Below are positions 25,174-33,427 of a DNA stretch of 41,789 nucleotides, one piece after another. The notes under the pieces were generated by a model. The model was not told the DNA's origin, did not search any database, and saw nothing but the letters and a program-made list of their open reading frames with translations. Origin of the DNA: Candidatus Blautia excrementigallinarum (lineage in GTDB: Bacteria; Bacillota; Clostridia; Lachnospirales; Lachnospiraceae); NCBI GenBank assembly GCA_019119235.1, contig DWXL01000013.1, positions 1 to 41,789 of the forward strand. Direction: 5' to 3'. Numbering within the stretch: the first letter of the stretch is position 1; every line of letters starts with the position of its first letter. The position numbers and the translations under genes were made by a program.

Positions 25174-25506
25174 CTATTTCATTCTGCTGTCGATCAGGTC
25201 TTTCAATCTTAACGCCTTATCGATGTTGCCCTCGACTTTCAGTTTGCCGATCGTAAAAGCAAGAACCGGATCTGTTTTGCCTTCCGCCAGTTTAAACAGA
25301 GTTTCCGCCGTGCAGGTAAACATGGCGTCCCTGTCAAAGTATTCATAGGGCTCCACATAGAGCTGTCCTTCCTTTACTTCTGCGTAAAATATACCTTCGG
25401 CCTCACCGGTGATGTTGAACTGATAAGCCAGATGCTCGTGAATATCGCTCACATCCGCGTCCATCAGCATTCCTTTTACTTTTGCAAACATTTCCGCGTA
25501 GGTCAT
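25174..25506 (-). CDS. SCP2 sterol-binding-domain protein
   Basis: A 110-residue single-domain protein of the SCP2 lipid-carrier fold (YFDRDAMFTCTAETLFKLAEG, AFTIGKLKVEGNIDKALRLKDL). Such domains bind acyl-CoA or other hydrophobic ligands. The start is ATG 25506, 5 nt after GGAGG (25512-25516); the longer frame upstream runs through the operator and has no ribosome site. It is the first gene of the operon, and so is directly controlled by the TetR-type operators. Confidence 0.87.
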   Translation of the reverse strand: MTYAEMFAKVKGMLMDADVSDIHEHLAYQFNITGEAEGIFYAEVKEGQLYVEPYEYFDRDAMFTCTAETLFKLAEGKTDPVLAFTIGKLKVEGNIDKALRLKDLIDSRMK

Positions 25507-25540
25507 AATTTCCTCCCTTTCATCCACTGATTCGACATTT

Positions 25541-25556
25541 TTCGACCAGCGGTCAT
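25541..25556. promoter_or_regulatory. TetR-type operator 1
   Basis: TTCGACCAGCGGTCAT, a near-palindrome GACCA-G-CGGTC with one mismatch. It is almost identical to operator 2, 44 bp away, and lies near the predicted transcription start of the - strand operon. Confidence 0.68.
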
Positions 25557-25571
25557 ATCTTTTCTTTTGAT

Positions 25572-25600
25572 AGAGTATCATCTTTTCGACCAGTGGTCAA
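25572..25600 (-). promoter_or_regulatory. Promoter of the SCP2-hydrolase-C-ACP-ligase operon
   Basis: On the - strand, TTGACC (25600-25595), a 17-bp spacer and TACTCT (25577-25572), with TGA before the -10. The -35 lies within operator 2. Confidence 0.55.
25585..25600. promoter_or_regulatory. TetR-type operator 2
   Basis: TTCGACCAGTGGTCAA contains the perfect inverted repeat GACCA-G-TGGTC, extended by TC/AA flanks (6 of 7 bases pair per arm). It covers the -35 box of the operon promoter, so binding would block transcription. Confidence 0.72.
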
Positions 25601-25679
25601 TCAGCGTTACTATCAAAATATCAGTGTTTTTAAAATTATTTTTTGGTGAATTTTATTGCTGGTTCATATTTTTTCCATG

Positions 25680-25688
25680 TGTTATACT
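25680..25688 (+). promoter_or_regulatory. Extended -10 promoter of the TetR gene
   Basis: TGTTATACT (25680-25688) is an extended -10 element. No good -35 lies at normal spacing. It is about 80 bp from operator 2. Confidence 0.5.
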
Positions 25689-25751
25689 TAATATTAATTC
25701 CTAAAAGAGATAAAATATCCGACATGTAAAAGACAGAAAGGTGATGGATCC

Positions 25752-26360
25752 ATGCCTAACCAGCAGAAATACGAGCGTATTCTTGACGCGTTGCAGGAAC
25801 TTCTGGAAAACCATAAGCTTCAAAGCATTTCCGTAAGCGAGATTGCGGAAACAGCCGGGATCGGAAAGGGAAGCATCTACTACTACTTTCCTTCCAAGGA
25901 CGCGATCCTGGAGGCCCTGGTGGAGCGAAGCTACGAAAAGCCTCTTCAGACAGCCAAAGCGCTGGCAGGACGCACAGAAATCTCCCCGTTTATCCGGATG
26001 GCGATGATCTTTGAGGCCTGCCGGAACTCTTCCTCAGAATTTATTAAATCCGAAAACAATAAGAATTCCGGCACGCAGGAGAAATCTTTCCTGCACCAGA
26101 AATATATCAATCATATCATCACAGAACTGAAGCCGGTTCTGGCGGAGATCATCCGCCAGGGAATCAAGGCCGGGCAGATCTGCTTCAGTGATCCGGACGC
26201 CCTTGCAGAGATCGTCCTGATCGTGCTTACGGTAAAAATGGACAATACTCTTGTTCCTTCCAGCAAAGAAGATATAGAGAATACCATCAGCGCTCTTGTT
26301 TCTCTTCTGGAAAAAGGGACAGATAATCCTCCGGGTTCACTGAATTTCCTGATCAGCTGA
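25752..26360 (+). CDS. TetR/AcrR-family transcriptional regulator
   Basis: A 202-residue regulator. The N-terminal helix-turn-helix is clear: SVSEIAETAGIGKGSIYYYF at about 26-45, followed by PSKDAILEALVE. The C-terminal half is a helical ligand-binding/dimerisation domain with no recognised ligand. The gene is divergent from the acyl/condensation operon and two palindromic operators lie between them, so it is probably the local repressor responding to a pathway substrate or product. An AAAGGTG site precedes ATG 25752. A terminator follows. Confidence 0.93.
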   Translation: MPNQQKYERILDALQELLENHKLQSISVSEIAETAGIGKGSIYYYFPSKDAILEALVERSYEKPLQTAKALAGRTEISPFIRMAMIFEACRNSSSEFIKSENNKNSGTQEKSFLHQKYINHIITELKPVLAEIIRQGIKAGQICFSDPDALAEIVLIVLTVKMDNTLVPSSKEDIENTISALVSLLEKGTDNPPGSLNFLIS

Positions 26361-26375
26361 AGATTATATGTTTAT

Positions 26376-26410
26376 AGGGCATGGCCATACAAAAAGGTCA
26401 TGCCCTTTTT
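26376..26410 (+). terminator. Terminator after the TetR gene
   Basis: An 11-bp stem pairs 26376-26386 (AGGGCATGGCC) with 26396-26406 (GGTCATGCCCT), one G-T pair, 9-nt loop, followed by TTTTT. Confidence 0.88.
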
Positions 26411-26417
26411 CGATGTG

Positions 26418-26451
26418 ATAAAAAGAGAGTCTGCATATAATATGCAGACTC
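26418..26451 (-). terminator. Terminator after the small P-loop protein gene
   Basis: A perfect palindrome 26427-26451 (GAGTCTGCATAT around one A) reads on the - strand as a stem followed by TCTCTTTTTA. It ends 52 nt after the P-loop gene stop. Confidence 0.8.
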
Positions 26452-26502
26452 CCAAAAACCTTCCCCGATATTGTCTTATGTAACCTAACGGCTGAACATA
26501 AA

Positions 26503-26922
26503 TTATAATGCTGTAATAATGCTGTCCTGGAACGCGGCAGGAACATCTTCCTTATCCAGAGACATACTGATGATAAAGTTGACGCCAAATTTCTCTCCCA
26601 CTGCCTTGAGCTGGTCAAGAGTACCGGTAACATCCTGGCCCTCCAGCTTCGCTGTGGTAAGGAAACTGTCCAGATATATTTGTTCAAGATCGTGATCCTG
26701 GGAAATAATACCGCAGACAAAACCGACAAATTCATCGGCGTTCTTAATAGGATATACGGATACATCGATAAGACGAACTTTATTGTTCAGTTCATACATA
26801 TGCTTCGTGCTTTTGTCCAGGTAAACAATGCTGCCATTCACTTCTTTAATTGCGCCGTTTACTTTGTCTAACAGTACTTTTGTTTTGCCCTTGCCTTTCC
26901 TTCCTACAATCAGTTCAACCAT
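26503..26922 (-). CDS. Small P-loop NTPase-like protein of unknown function
   Basis: A 139-residue protein. The N-terminal MVELIVGRKGKGKTKVLLDK contains a P-loop (GRKGKGKTK, 7-15). A hydrophobic strand ending in D (LEQIYLDSF) could be a Walker B-like element, and the end is LDKEDVPAAFQDSI. Related short proteins in Clostridia are sometimes labelled PilT-like, but no type IV pilus gene is near and the protein is far too short for PilT. The start is ATG 26922, 8 nt after TAAGGAGG; the longer frame adds seven residues without a ribosome site. It is monocistronic with its own promoter and terminator. Confidence 0.78.
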   Translation of the reverse strand: MVELIVGRKGKGKTKVLLDKVNGAIKEVNGSIVYLDKSTKHMYELNNKVRLIDVSVYPIKNADEFVGFVCGIISQDHDLEQIYLDSFLTTAKLEGQDVTGTLDQLKAVGEKFGVNFIISMSLDKEDVPAAFQDSIITAL

Positions 26923-26998
26923 CCTGTTTTCCTCCTTAGACACAATTTAATATTAATTAATATAACTTTTGAACAAAAACCTTAATTAATATGTTTCA

Positions 26999-27027
26999 AT
27001 TATAGTGCATTTTATCAAATAATTCAA
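26999..27027 (-). promoter_or_regulatory. Promoter of the small P-loop protein gene
   Basis: On the - strand, TTGAAT (27027-27022), a 17-bp spacer and consensus TATAAT (27004-26999). About 75 nt of very AT-rich leader follows, including a 14-bp palindrome ATATTAATTAATAT. Confidence 0.75.
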
Positions 27028-27036
27028 TGTTTTTTT

Positions 27037-27061
27037 CTGAAAAAAAACGGATTTTTTTCAG
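27037..27061 (-). terminator. Possible weak terminator after the carboxypeptidase gene
   Basis: CTG plus seven A pairs with seven T plus CAG around a 5-nt loop at the carboxypeptidase stop codon. The stem is mainly A-T, so efficiency is doubtful. Confidence 0.35.
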
Positions 27062-28194
27062 ATATTATTTTCTGTATTCACATTCTGCAAAATAGAACTC
27101 ATCTGCTTATACAGTAATTCTTTTGAAGATGCGCCCATAACGATAGAAATATAGGGCTCTCCATATGCGTCCTGACAGAGAAGGGCAAGACAGTTGCCGG
27201 CGTCGCTGGTGGTACCTGTCTTTCCTCCCAGAATAGTGATACCCTTCGGCGCGGTAGATTCTCCTGTAAGATACTGGTCTGTAGCCATAAGTGAAACACT
27301 CATATCTGCACCTTCACTGTTCTTATAGGTGAGCGTATAGGAACTCATCTGGGTAATTTCTGTAAATTCAGGATACTTCAGCGCCTCTTTCAGCATCAGA
27401 TAGATATCATATGGCGTCGTATAATGATTTTCGTCCTGGAGGCCGTGGGGATTTGTAAAATGTGTCCCGGTACATCCAAGCTTTGCCGCGTAGCTGTTCA
27501 TCATACTGACAAATTCTTCTGTAGAGCCTCCGATATGCGTGGCAATGGCAGAAGCTGCATCGTTGCCGGAATACACAAGAAGTCCGTGGACAAGCTGGTC
27601 CATGGTCACCTGATCACCGGGAACAAATCCGATCACCTGGGAACCTTCTTCAAGTGTTACGTTTTCCTGGGTGATCGTAACCACATCATCCATATTGCCA
27701 TATTGGAAAGCCAGAAGTGCGGTCATGATCTTGGTGATACTTGCCGGATAGACTCTCTCATAGGCGCCCTTGGAATACATAACTGTCTGATCGTTCAGAT
27801 CAAGAAGCAGACCTTCCTGATCTTCTTCAAGTGATACGGAGTCCAGCGGCTGGTCTCCGGAAACGACACAGAGACCGTCAGCAAACAGCCCTGCTCTTTC
27901 GTCTGCCACAGCAGACTGGTAAGAAGCAAATTCCTGCTTGATACTGTAGGAACATACCGGACCAGCAAGAAAATCTCTGCCGATGTAAAAGAGCGCTGTC
28001 CCGGCTCCTCCTGCCAGGAACAGTACAAGAAGCGCTGAAAGGATCATCTTACGGCGGCGGCGTTTCCGTTTTATCTGACGGATACGGGCAGCCCTGCGCC
28101 TTCTTTCCAGTTCCTGGGGAGGCAAAGACTCTAACCTGCTGCTGTATCCGGAAGAATTGGAAACTTTTCTCCTGTTATGCTGTTCATTTCTCAT
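27058..28194 (-). CDS. D-alanyl-D-alanine carboxypeptidase (peptidase S11)
   Basis: A 378-residue penicillin-binding protein of the DacA/DacF class that trims the terminal D-Ala of peptidoglycan stem peptides. A very basic N-terminal segment (RIKRKRRRRK at about 39-49) precedes one transmembrane helix (about 50-71). Active-site motifs are S152-ITK155, S209-G-N211 and K325-TG. The C-terminal beta domain typical of longer DacA proteins appears to be missing or short. The gene is the last of the shape operon and overlaps rodA by ATGA. Confidence 0.93.
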   Translation of the reverse strand: MRNEQHNRRKVSNSSGYSSRLESLPPQELERRRRAARIRQIKRKRRRRKMILSALLVLFLAGGAGTALFYIGRDFLAGPVCSYSIKQEFASYQSAVADERAGLFADGLCVVSGDQPLDSVSLEEDQEGLLLDLNDQTVMYSKGAYERVYPASITKIMTALLAFQYGNMDDVVTITQENVTLEEGSQVIGFVPGDQVTMDQLVHGLLVYSGNDAASAIATHIGGSTEEFVSMMNSYAAKLGCTGTHFTNPHGLQDENHYTTPYDIYLMLKEALKYPEFTEITQMSSYTLTYKNSEGADMSVSLMATDQYLTGESTAPKGITILGGKTGTTSDAGNCLALLCQDAYGEPYISIVMGASSKELLYKQMSSILQNVNTENNI

Positions 28195-29351
28195 AGATAT
28201 TCCTCTTTCTGGTTTATGGATTTCTTCTGAAGCTCTTTGTTATAGGCGCTGCTCTGCAGACCGACATTCAGCACAATTCCCATTCCGATATAAAGACTGA
28301 TCAGTGATGTCAGACCGTAACTTACAAACGGCAGCGGAGTTCCTGTGTTCGGGCCCATTCCGGTTGCTACGCAGATATTCAGAAAGCTCTGAAAGGCCAC
28401 GATACTGCCCGTACCGCAGCATATGATCTTTCCTGCCAGGTCCTTCGCACGCAGGCTCATCCGGATACATTCCACGGATATCAGCGTAAGCAGAACTATG
28501 ATCACTGTGCACCCGATAAAACCGTACTCTTCTCCCGCTACTGCAAAAATAAAGTCTGTCTGATTTTCCGCAACAAAGTTTCCCTCATTTACAGAAGTAA
28601 CGTCTTCATCTCCTGAAAGCTTTTTTCCTATAAGCTCGCCGGAGGCGATAGCCATCTTGGAATTGTTCTGCTGCTCTATATTATCCGAATACTCTTCATT
28701 TTCCGGATAGAGAAATGCCATGATACGGTTTCTCTGATAGTCCTGGATCAGCTTTTGATCGGGCTGGACCACAATGATAAGAAAGATTATCATCAGAGGA
28801 ATCGTGATCAGAAGCGCTCCGCCAATAACTTTATAACTGAGTCCCGCGATATAGATCAGAACACAGAATACAGCCAGGATCATGATTGTATTTTTCATAT
28901 CAGGCTGTTCATAGATCAGAAACAGGGGAACTGCCAGAAGCCCGGCAGCCTTGGCTATTGTCCGCAAAGTGTTCAGGTTCTCTTCATGATCCATAAAAAA
29001 ACGGGCGAAAAACAAAATGATTATTATCTTGGATAACTCAGTAGGCTGAAAGCGGATAAAACCGAAATCGATCCATCTGGCTGCTCCGCCGGCAGTATCT
29101 CCGAAAAAACGGACAAGAAGTAAAAGAACAATATTTGCTCCGTACATGATCCACTGAAAATTCAATATCCAGGAGTAATCCATAAGGGACAGTATCACCA
29201 TAATGATCACTCCGACGATCACGCCTGCCAGCTGCCTGTATTTCAGGTCGTCCCTGGCCGCCGAAACAAGCACCACTCCAATGGAACTTACGGCCAGAAG
29301 AAAAAGCATCAGTCTGAAATTATAAAATCGTAATTTATACTGTTTTATCAT
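28191..29351 (-). CDS. rodA: RodA/FtsW/SpoVE-family SEDS protein, probably RodA
   Basis: A 386-residue polytopic membrane protein with about ten hydrophobic helices. SEDS signatures are ARWIDFGFIRFQPTELSKI, the GEEYGFIGC segment and the C-terminal NICVATGMGPNTGTPLPFVSYG region (listed here as the area of residues 335-360). SEDS proteins polymerise glycan strands together with a class B PBP. Its operon with mreBCD and PBP2 makes RodA, rather than FtsW or SpoVE, the best call. It starts 9 nt downstream of minE. Confidence 0.92.
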   Translation of the reverse strand: MIKQYKLRFYNFRLMLFLLAVSSIGVVLVSAARDDLKYRQLAGVIVGVIIMVILSLMDYSWILNFQWIMYGANIVLLLLVRFFGDTAGGAARWIDFGFIRFQPTELSKIIIILFFARFFMDHEENLNTLRTIAKAAGLLAVPLFLIYEQPDMKNTIMILAVFCVLIYIAGLSYKVIGGALLITIPLMIIFLIIVVQPDQKLIQDYQRNRIMAFLYPENEEYSDNIEQQNNSKMAIASGELIGKKLSGDEDVTSVNEGNFVAENQTDFIFAVAGEEYGFIGCTVIIVLLTLISVECIRMSLRAKDLAGKIICCGTGSIVAFQSFLNICVATGMGPNTGTPLPFVSYGLTSLISLYIGMGIVLNVGLQSSAYNKELQKKSINQKEEYL

Positions 29352-29359
29352 AGTGTATC

Positions 29360-29599
29360 TTATTCCTTCTCTGAACGGACGGGAATGTCCGCATGAAGCA
29401 CCAGGGAATCCTTGGACGTTATCCTGATGCGCACCTTAGTCTCGTCAACAGACAGATATTTTTTTACCGTATGAACCAGGTCGTTTTTCAGCATTGTCAT
29501 CATCTGTGGAGAGCAGCCGATCCGTTCGGAATTCAGCAGAAGTTTCATTCTGTCTCTGGCGTATCCGGCGGATCGGTTGTTTGCATTTAAAGAATTCAT
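29360..29599 (-). CDS. minE: Cell division topological specificity factor MinE
   Basis: A 79-residue protein (ATG 29599; an in-frame TTG at 29602 would add one residue and has slightly better spacing from GGGGAGG at 29610-29616). RSAGYARDRMKLLLNSERIG is the MinD-activating helix with its preceding membrane-binding region. The C-terminal half (KVRIRITSKDSLVLHADIP) is the dimer-forming beta domain. It is placed directly after minD. MinC is not in the window. Confidence 0.92.
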   Translation of the reverse strand: MNSLNANNRSAGYARDRMKLLLNSERIGCSPQMMTMLKNDLVHTVKKYLSVDETKVRIRITSKDSLVLHADIPVRSEKE

Positions 29600-29640
29600 C
29601 AATGTGCATCCTCCCCTGTCGGCTCTCTGACCTGTATATA

Positions 29641-30429
29641 CTACTTTCTGAAAATATCGCCAAGCCGGTGGAACATACCTTTTTTCTGGCGTATTTCCAT
29701 AAAAGGTATGTCCTCGCCGAGAATACGTCTGCAGATATTGCGATACTCGTCTTCCGCCAGTGATTTCCTGCCGGAAAGAGGTTCCCCCTGATTGGCGGCT
29801 ATCACAATCTGCTCGTCGTCCGGAATCGTGCCGATCAGATCCACAGAAAGGATTTCTGTAACATCATCTACAGACATCATATCCCCTCTGGCGATCATAT
29901 CAGGTCTGAGCCGATTTATGATCAGCTGGATATTTCTCAGGCCTTCCGCCTCGAGAAGACCGATGATACGATCAGCGTCTCTTATAGCAGAAACCTCGGG
30001 GGTTGTTACAACAAGCGCTCGTTCAGCGCCCGCAACGGCATTGCGGAATCCCTGCTCAATTCCTGCCGGACAATCCAGCAGGACGTAATCAAACTCTTCT
30101 TTCAGTTCCTCTGTAAGTTTGATCATCTGTTCCGGAGATACAGCAGATTTATCCTTTGTCTGGGCCGAAGGAAGCAGAAACAGCTGCGGATGGCGTCTGT
30201 CTTTGATCAGAGCCTGGTTCAGGCGGCAGCTGCCGCTGATCACATCCACAAGGTTGTATACGATTCTGTTCTCCAGACCCAGAACCACATCCAGATTGCG
30301 CAGTCCGATATCCGTATCCACAACAACTGTCTTTCTGTCAAGCATGGCAAGACCTGTACCGATATTGGCCGCGGTAGTCGTCTTGCCCACGCCGCCTTTG
30401 CCGGATGTTATTACAATAACTTCACCCAT
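29641..30429 (-). CDS. minD: Septum site-determining protein MinD
   Basis: A 262-residue ParA/MinD ATPase. The deviant Walker A motif SGKGGVGKTTTAANIG lies at about 8-23, Walker A' region VVDTDIGLRNLD follows, and Walker B is YVLLDCPAGIE. The C-terminal amphipathic helix (MFHRLGDIFRK) is the membrane-targeting sequence. AGGAGG precedes ATG 30429. MinD and MinE oscillate or polarise to block polar septation; the MinC partner must be encoded elsewhere. Confidence 0.96.
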   Translation of the reverse strand: MGEVIVITSGKGGVGKTTTAANIGTGLAMLDRKTVVVDTDIGLRNLDVVLGLENRIVYNLVDVISGSCRLNQALIKDRRHPQLFLLPSAQTKDKSAVSPEQMIKLTEELKEEFDYVLLDCPAGIEQGFRNAVAGAERALVVTTPEVSAIRDADRIIGLLEAEGLRNIQLIINRLRPDMIARGDMMSVDDVTEILSVDLIGTIPDDEQIVIAANQGEPLSGRKSLAEDEYRNICRRILGEDIPFMEIRQKKGMFHRLGDIFRK

Positions 30430-30526
30430 ATTTTTATATCCTCCTGATAATGATATGTTCCATGCTTCTGGTATTCTCTTCAGTATCTGCTCCTGTTGTC
30501 TTACCGGATATCAGCAGGACTGCATA

Positions 30527-33427
30527 TCAGTCGTTGGATGTGTTGCTGACATCTGTGGATGCGTATCCTGTCAGAATTTCATCTTCATCCGCAAGATTGA
30601 AAATATATTCAATGATATCATTTGCGGTTGTACATGCGTTTCCGGAAGAAAACGAATTGGGAATCCTTACCGCAACTGCATACTGTGGATCATCAGCCGG
30701 CGCATAGCCGATAAAAAGGCCGTGGTTCGGCTGCGTATAATCGATCTCTGCTGTTCCCGTCTTACCGGCAAGAGACACTCCCAGACTGCTGAATTCCGCA
30801 TGCGTCTGTACCACACGCTGCATACCGTCATGGATATCTGCCCATACATTCTCAGGCACATCAGACATCTCACTGTCGACAGAAGGTTCATATGTTTCAA
30901 GAGTCTGACCCTGGGAATCAGTAACTTTATCCAGAAGCGACAGATTATAAACGGTTCCTGAAGTCGCCAGCGCAGTAACATAGCGTGCAAGCTGACTGGT
31001 GCTGTACAGATGATTTCCCTGTCCGAGATACGAGGGAACTGCATTGACGTCAGAAATATGGGGCGTTCCTTCCGACAGCTCTATTCCCGTAGCCCTGTCA
31101 AGCCCGAAAGCCGAGGCATATCTCTGCAATGTCGTCAGACTCTGATTCTCTGAAAATTCATGTTCATCATTAAGACCGGCCTCATATCCGATCATATTGA
31201 AAAATACGTTACAGGACTGTTCGATGGCTCCTCTGATTTCCAGAGAACCGTGTCCTGCTCTGTTCCAGCAGTTGATGGGCGGTGTCACCAGATCAAAAGA
31301 ACCGCCGCACTCTATATAAGTTCCGTCGTCAATAACGCCCTCCATCATTCCGGCAACCGCAGATACAAGCTTAAAGGTAGAACCGGGAGCGGTTGTCTGC
31401 TGTGTGGCTTTATTGAAAAAGGGACTGGACTGGTCAAGCGCAAGTTTTGAGTAGTAATCCGTATCCATTTCGTTGCTGAGACGGTTATTGTCATATCCGG
31501 GATAGGATACGCATGCAAGAACTTTTCCTGTTTTTACGTCTGTAACGACTGCTGAAGCAGAACAGGGGGTAAGCGCAAGCTGCGCCGGCTCTATTTCCAG
31601 AGTAGATATCTTGTTGATCATAAAATCATATGCGCTCATATCTCCGGACGCGAGTCTTTCATAAGACTCGTCTTCCTTTGACAGGATCCCCTGCTCGTAC
31701 AGAACAAGACAAAGCTCCCGCCCTGTGATCTGATCATTCATCAGCATATATTTATAGAGCAGTTTTGAAAATCCAGTGTCCGTCCTGAGATAATCAATGA
31801 TATAAGCTGTCAGCGCCTGATAAATCTCAGCGGAATCCAGATACTCCCCTTCCGGTGAGATCACAGAAATATCGATCCAGTTCTGGCTCGCCGCATAATT
31901 AAGATATTCTTTCAGGCTGATGCTCTCATCTACAGTCCATGCCTGATAGACAGGATCAGAAGTATCCACTGCATCACTGTATATGACTCCGAGGCTGTCT
32001 CTCAGGACAGTATTGCATATGTAAGACAGATATTCCTGCATCTCTTCACTCTCATTTTTGTACGCAGGAGGAGTGTCTTCTGTCAGTCTGTTAGTTATTG
32101 TACCAAAAACTTCCTGCTGCTTTTGCTGAAATCTGTCGTACAGACTTTTTTCTGTCGCCGAAGCATCCTCATCGTCAAAACGGTTAATATCGATCACACT
32201 GTTTGAAACAAGCGCATTATATACATCATAGATCGGAATAATGATCCGTGCGGCGTCCTGTACGCCCTCGTAATCAAATTCTTTTACCGCTTCTATCTTG
32301 TTCAGAAGAATACCTGCCACTCTCTGCTTGAGGATCTGATAGATCGCCGACTGCCAGTTGGAGTCAATAGAGAGATATACGTCGTTCCCCGCAACCGGCT
32401 CGACCGTGGTATTCTCATCTATTTTCAGGACTTTTCCAAGATTGTCCACGGTGACTGTTTCCTCACCGTCCGTACCCTGCAGTTCCAGCTCCATATACTG
32501 TTCGATTCCGGCTTTTCCAATAATGGCGTCGTTGGAATAATCAGGGTTGGATTCTTTCAGTTCCTCCAGCTCCTCTGCAGACGCGCTGCCCGTATATCCG
32601 AGAACGGGTCCCATGCTTTCATCATCAATATACTGGCGCACAGAATCTTCCAGGACGTCAATACCCTGAAGTTCATTCTGGTTCTCCCTGACCGCGGCCA
32701 CAGTACGTTCGCTGACATTGGTGGCAATAGTCACCGCCATATACCGCTGGAAAGTATTTGTACTCAGCTTATATCGCATAATGGCGATATCTAGGATCTC
32801 CTGTTTCGTGAGTTCCTGCGGAAGCCCGTATTCTTCCAGTTCTTCCGCCGTATAGGCATCATCCCCGTAAAGTACAATGGAGAATCCGTCGCTGCCGCTG
32901 AGATGACTGATCATCTGCTCCGCAGTAGCGTTGGCCTCCTCCTCGCTCATATCGTCAATCAGAGGATATCCGAAGATATCCGCCCGGAAACGGTCAAGGG
33001 TAAAGCCCTCATCCACATCAAAGGCGTAATTGCCGTTTTCATCCACTATAATATGAAAATCATGGGTGAGGCTGTCTCCATTGGCCGCAAGGATTTTGAG
33101 CACCTTATAAGCCACGCCGTTCAGAGTCAGATTTTTCTGCCTTGCGGTCTCATAACTGCCGTTATCTTCAAAAGTAAGCGAATAAGAGAGAACGTTGGAA
33201 GCCACAAGGGTTCCGTTTCTGTCATAAATATTTCCTCTTGTACTTTTCAGCACACGGGTCTTGGTCGTTCTGCTCTGAAACTCACTGATATAATTCTCTC
33301 CCTGAATGATCTGCAGCTGAAAAAGCTGACGGATCAGCATAAAAGACATGAGTATGAAAACGATCAGAAGGATGGTCGTTCTTTTCAGTTGGATTTTTTT
33401 GATCAGTTTTTTTATTTTAGTACCCAA
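30527..33427 (-). CDS. mrdA: Penicillin-binding protein 2 (class B transpeptidase) with a large insertion
   Basis: A 966-residue peptidoglycan D,D-transpeptidase with one N-terminal transmembrane helix (about 17-37). The PBP dimerisation domain covers about 55-350 (RGNIYDRNG, DDAIIGKAGIEQYME). The transpeptidase domain restarts at about 620 (SAVVTDVKTGKVLACVSYPG). Active-site motifs are S683-TFK686, S738-C-N740 and K889-TG. About 250 mostly helical residues (370-620) separate the two domains, where typical PBP2 has only a short link. The start is TTG 33427, behind AAGGGAA, overlapping mreD by 16 bp. It is the partner of RodA. Confidence 0.92.
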   Translation of the reverse strand: MGTKIKKLIKKIQLKRTTILLIVFILMSFMLIRQLFQLQIIQGENYISEFQSRTTKTRVLKSTRGNIYDRNGTLVASNVLSYSLTFEDNGSYETARQKNLTLNGVAYKVLKILAANGDSLTHDFHIIVDENGNYAFDVDEGFTLDRFRADIFGYPLIDDMSEEEANATAEQMISHLSGSDGFSIVLYGDDAYTAEELEEYGLPQELTKQEILDIAIMRYKLSTNTFQRYMAVTIATNVSERTVAAVRENQNELQGIDVLEDSVRQYIDDESMGPVLGYTGSASAEELEELKESNPDYSNDAIIGKAGIEQYMELELQGTDGEETVTVDNLGKVLKIDENTTVEPVAGNDVYLSIDSNWQSAIYQILKQRVAGILLNKIEAVKEFDYEGVQDAARIIIPIYDVYNALVSNSVIDINRFDDEDASATEKSLYDRFQQKQQEVFGTITNRLTEDTPPAYKNESEEMQEYLSYICNTVLRDSLGVIYSDAVDTSDPVYQAWTVDESISLKEYLNYAASQNWIDISVISPEGEYLDSAEIYQALTAYIIDYLRTDTGFSKLLYKYMLMNDQITGRELCLVLYEQGILSKEDESYERLASGDMSAYDFMINKISTLEIEPAQLALTPCSASAVVTDVKTGKVLACVSYPGYDNNRLSNEMDTDYYSKLALDQSSPFFNKATQQTTAPGSTFKLVSAVAGMMEGVIDDGTYIECGGSFDLVTPPINCWNRAGHGSLEIRGAIEQSCNVFFNMIGYEAGLNDEHEFSENQSLTTLQRYASAFGLDRATGIELSEGTPHISDVNAVPSYLGQGNHLYSTSQLARYVTALATSGTVYNLSLLDKVTDSQGQTLETYEPSVDSEMSDVPENVWADIHDGMQRVVQTHAEFSSLGVSLAGKTGTAEIDYTQPNHGLFIGYAPADDPQYAVAVRIPNSFSSGNACTTANDIIEYIFNLADEDEILTGYASTDVSNTSND

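Noticed and set aside
26503-26922. PilT pilus retraction ATPase
   Set aside because: Only 139 residues, lacking the PilT hexamer domains, and no pilus genes nearby.
30119-30961. 280-codon + strand frame opposite minD and PBP2
   Set aside because: Spans two well-supported - strand genes and has no family features.
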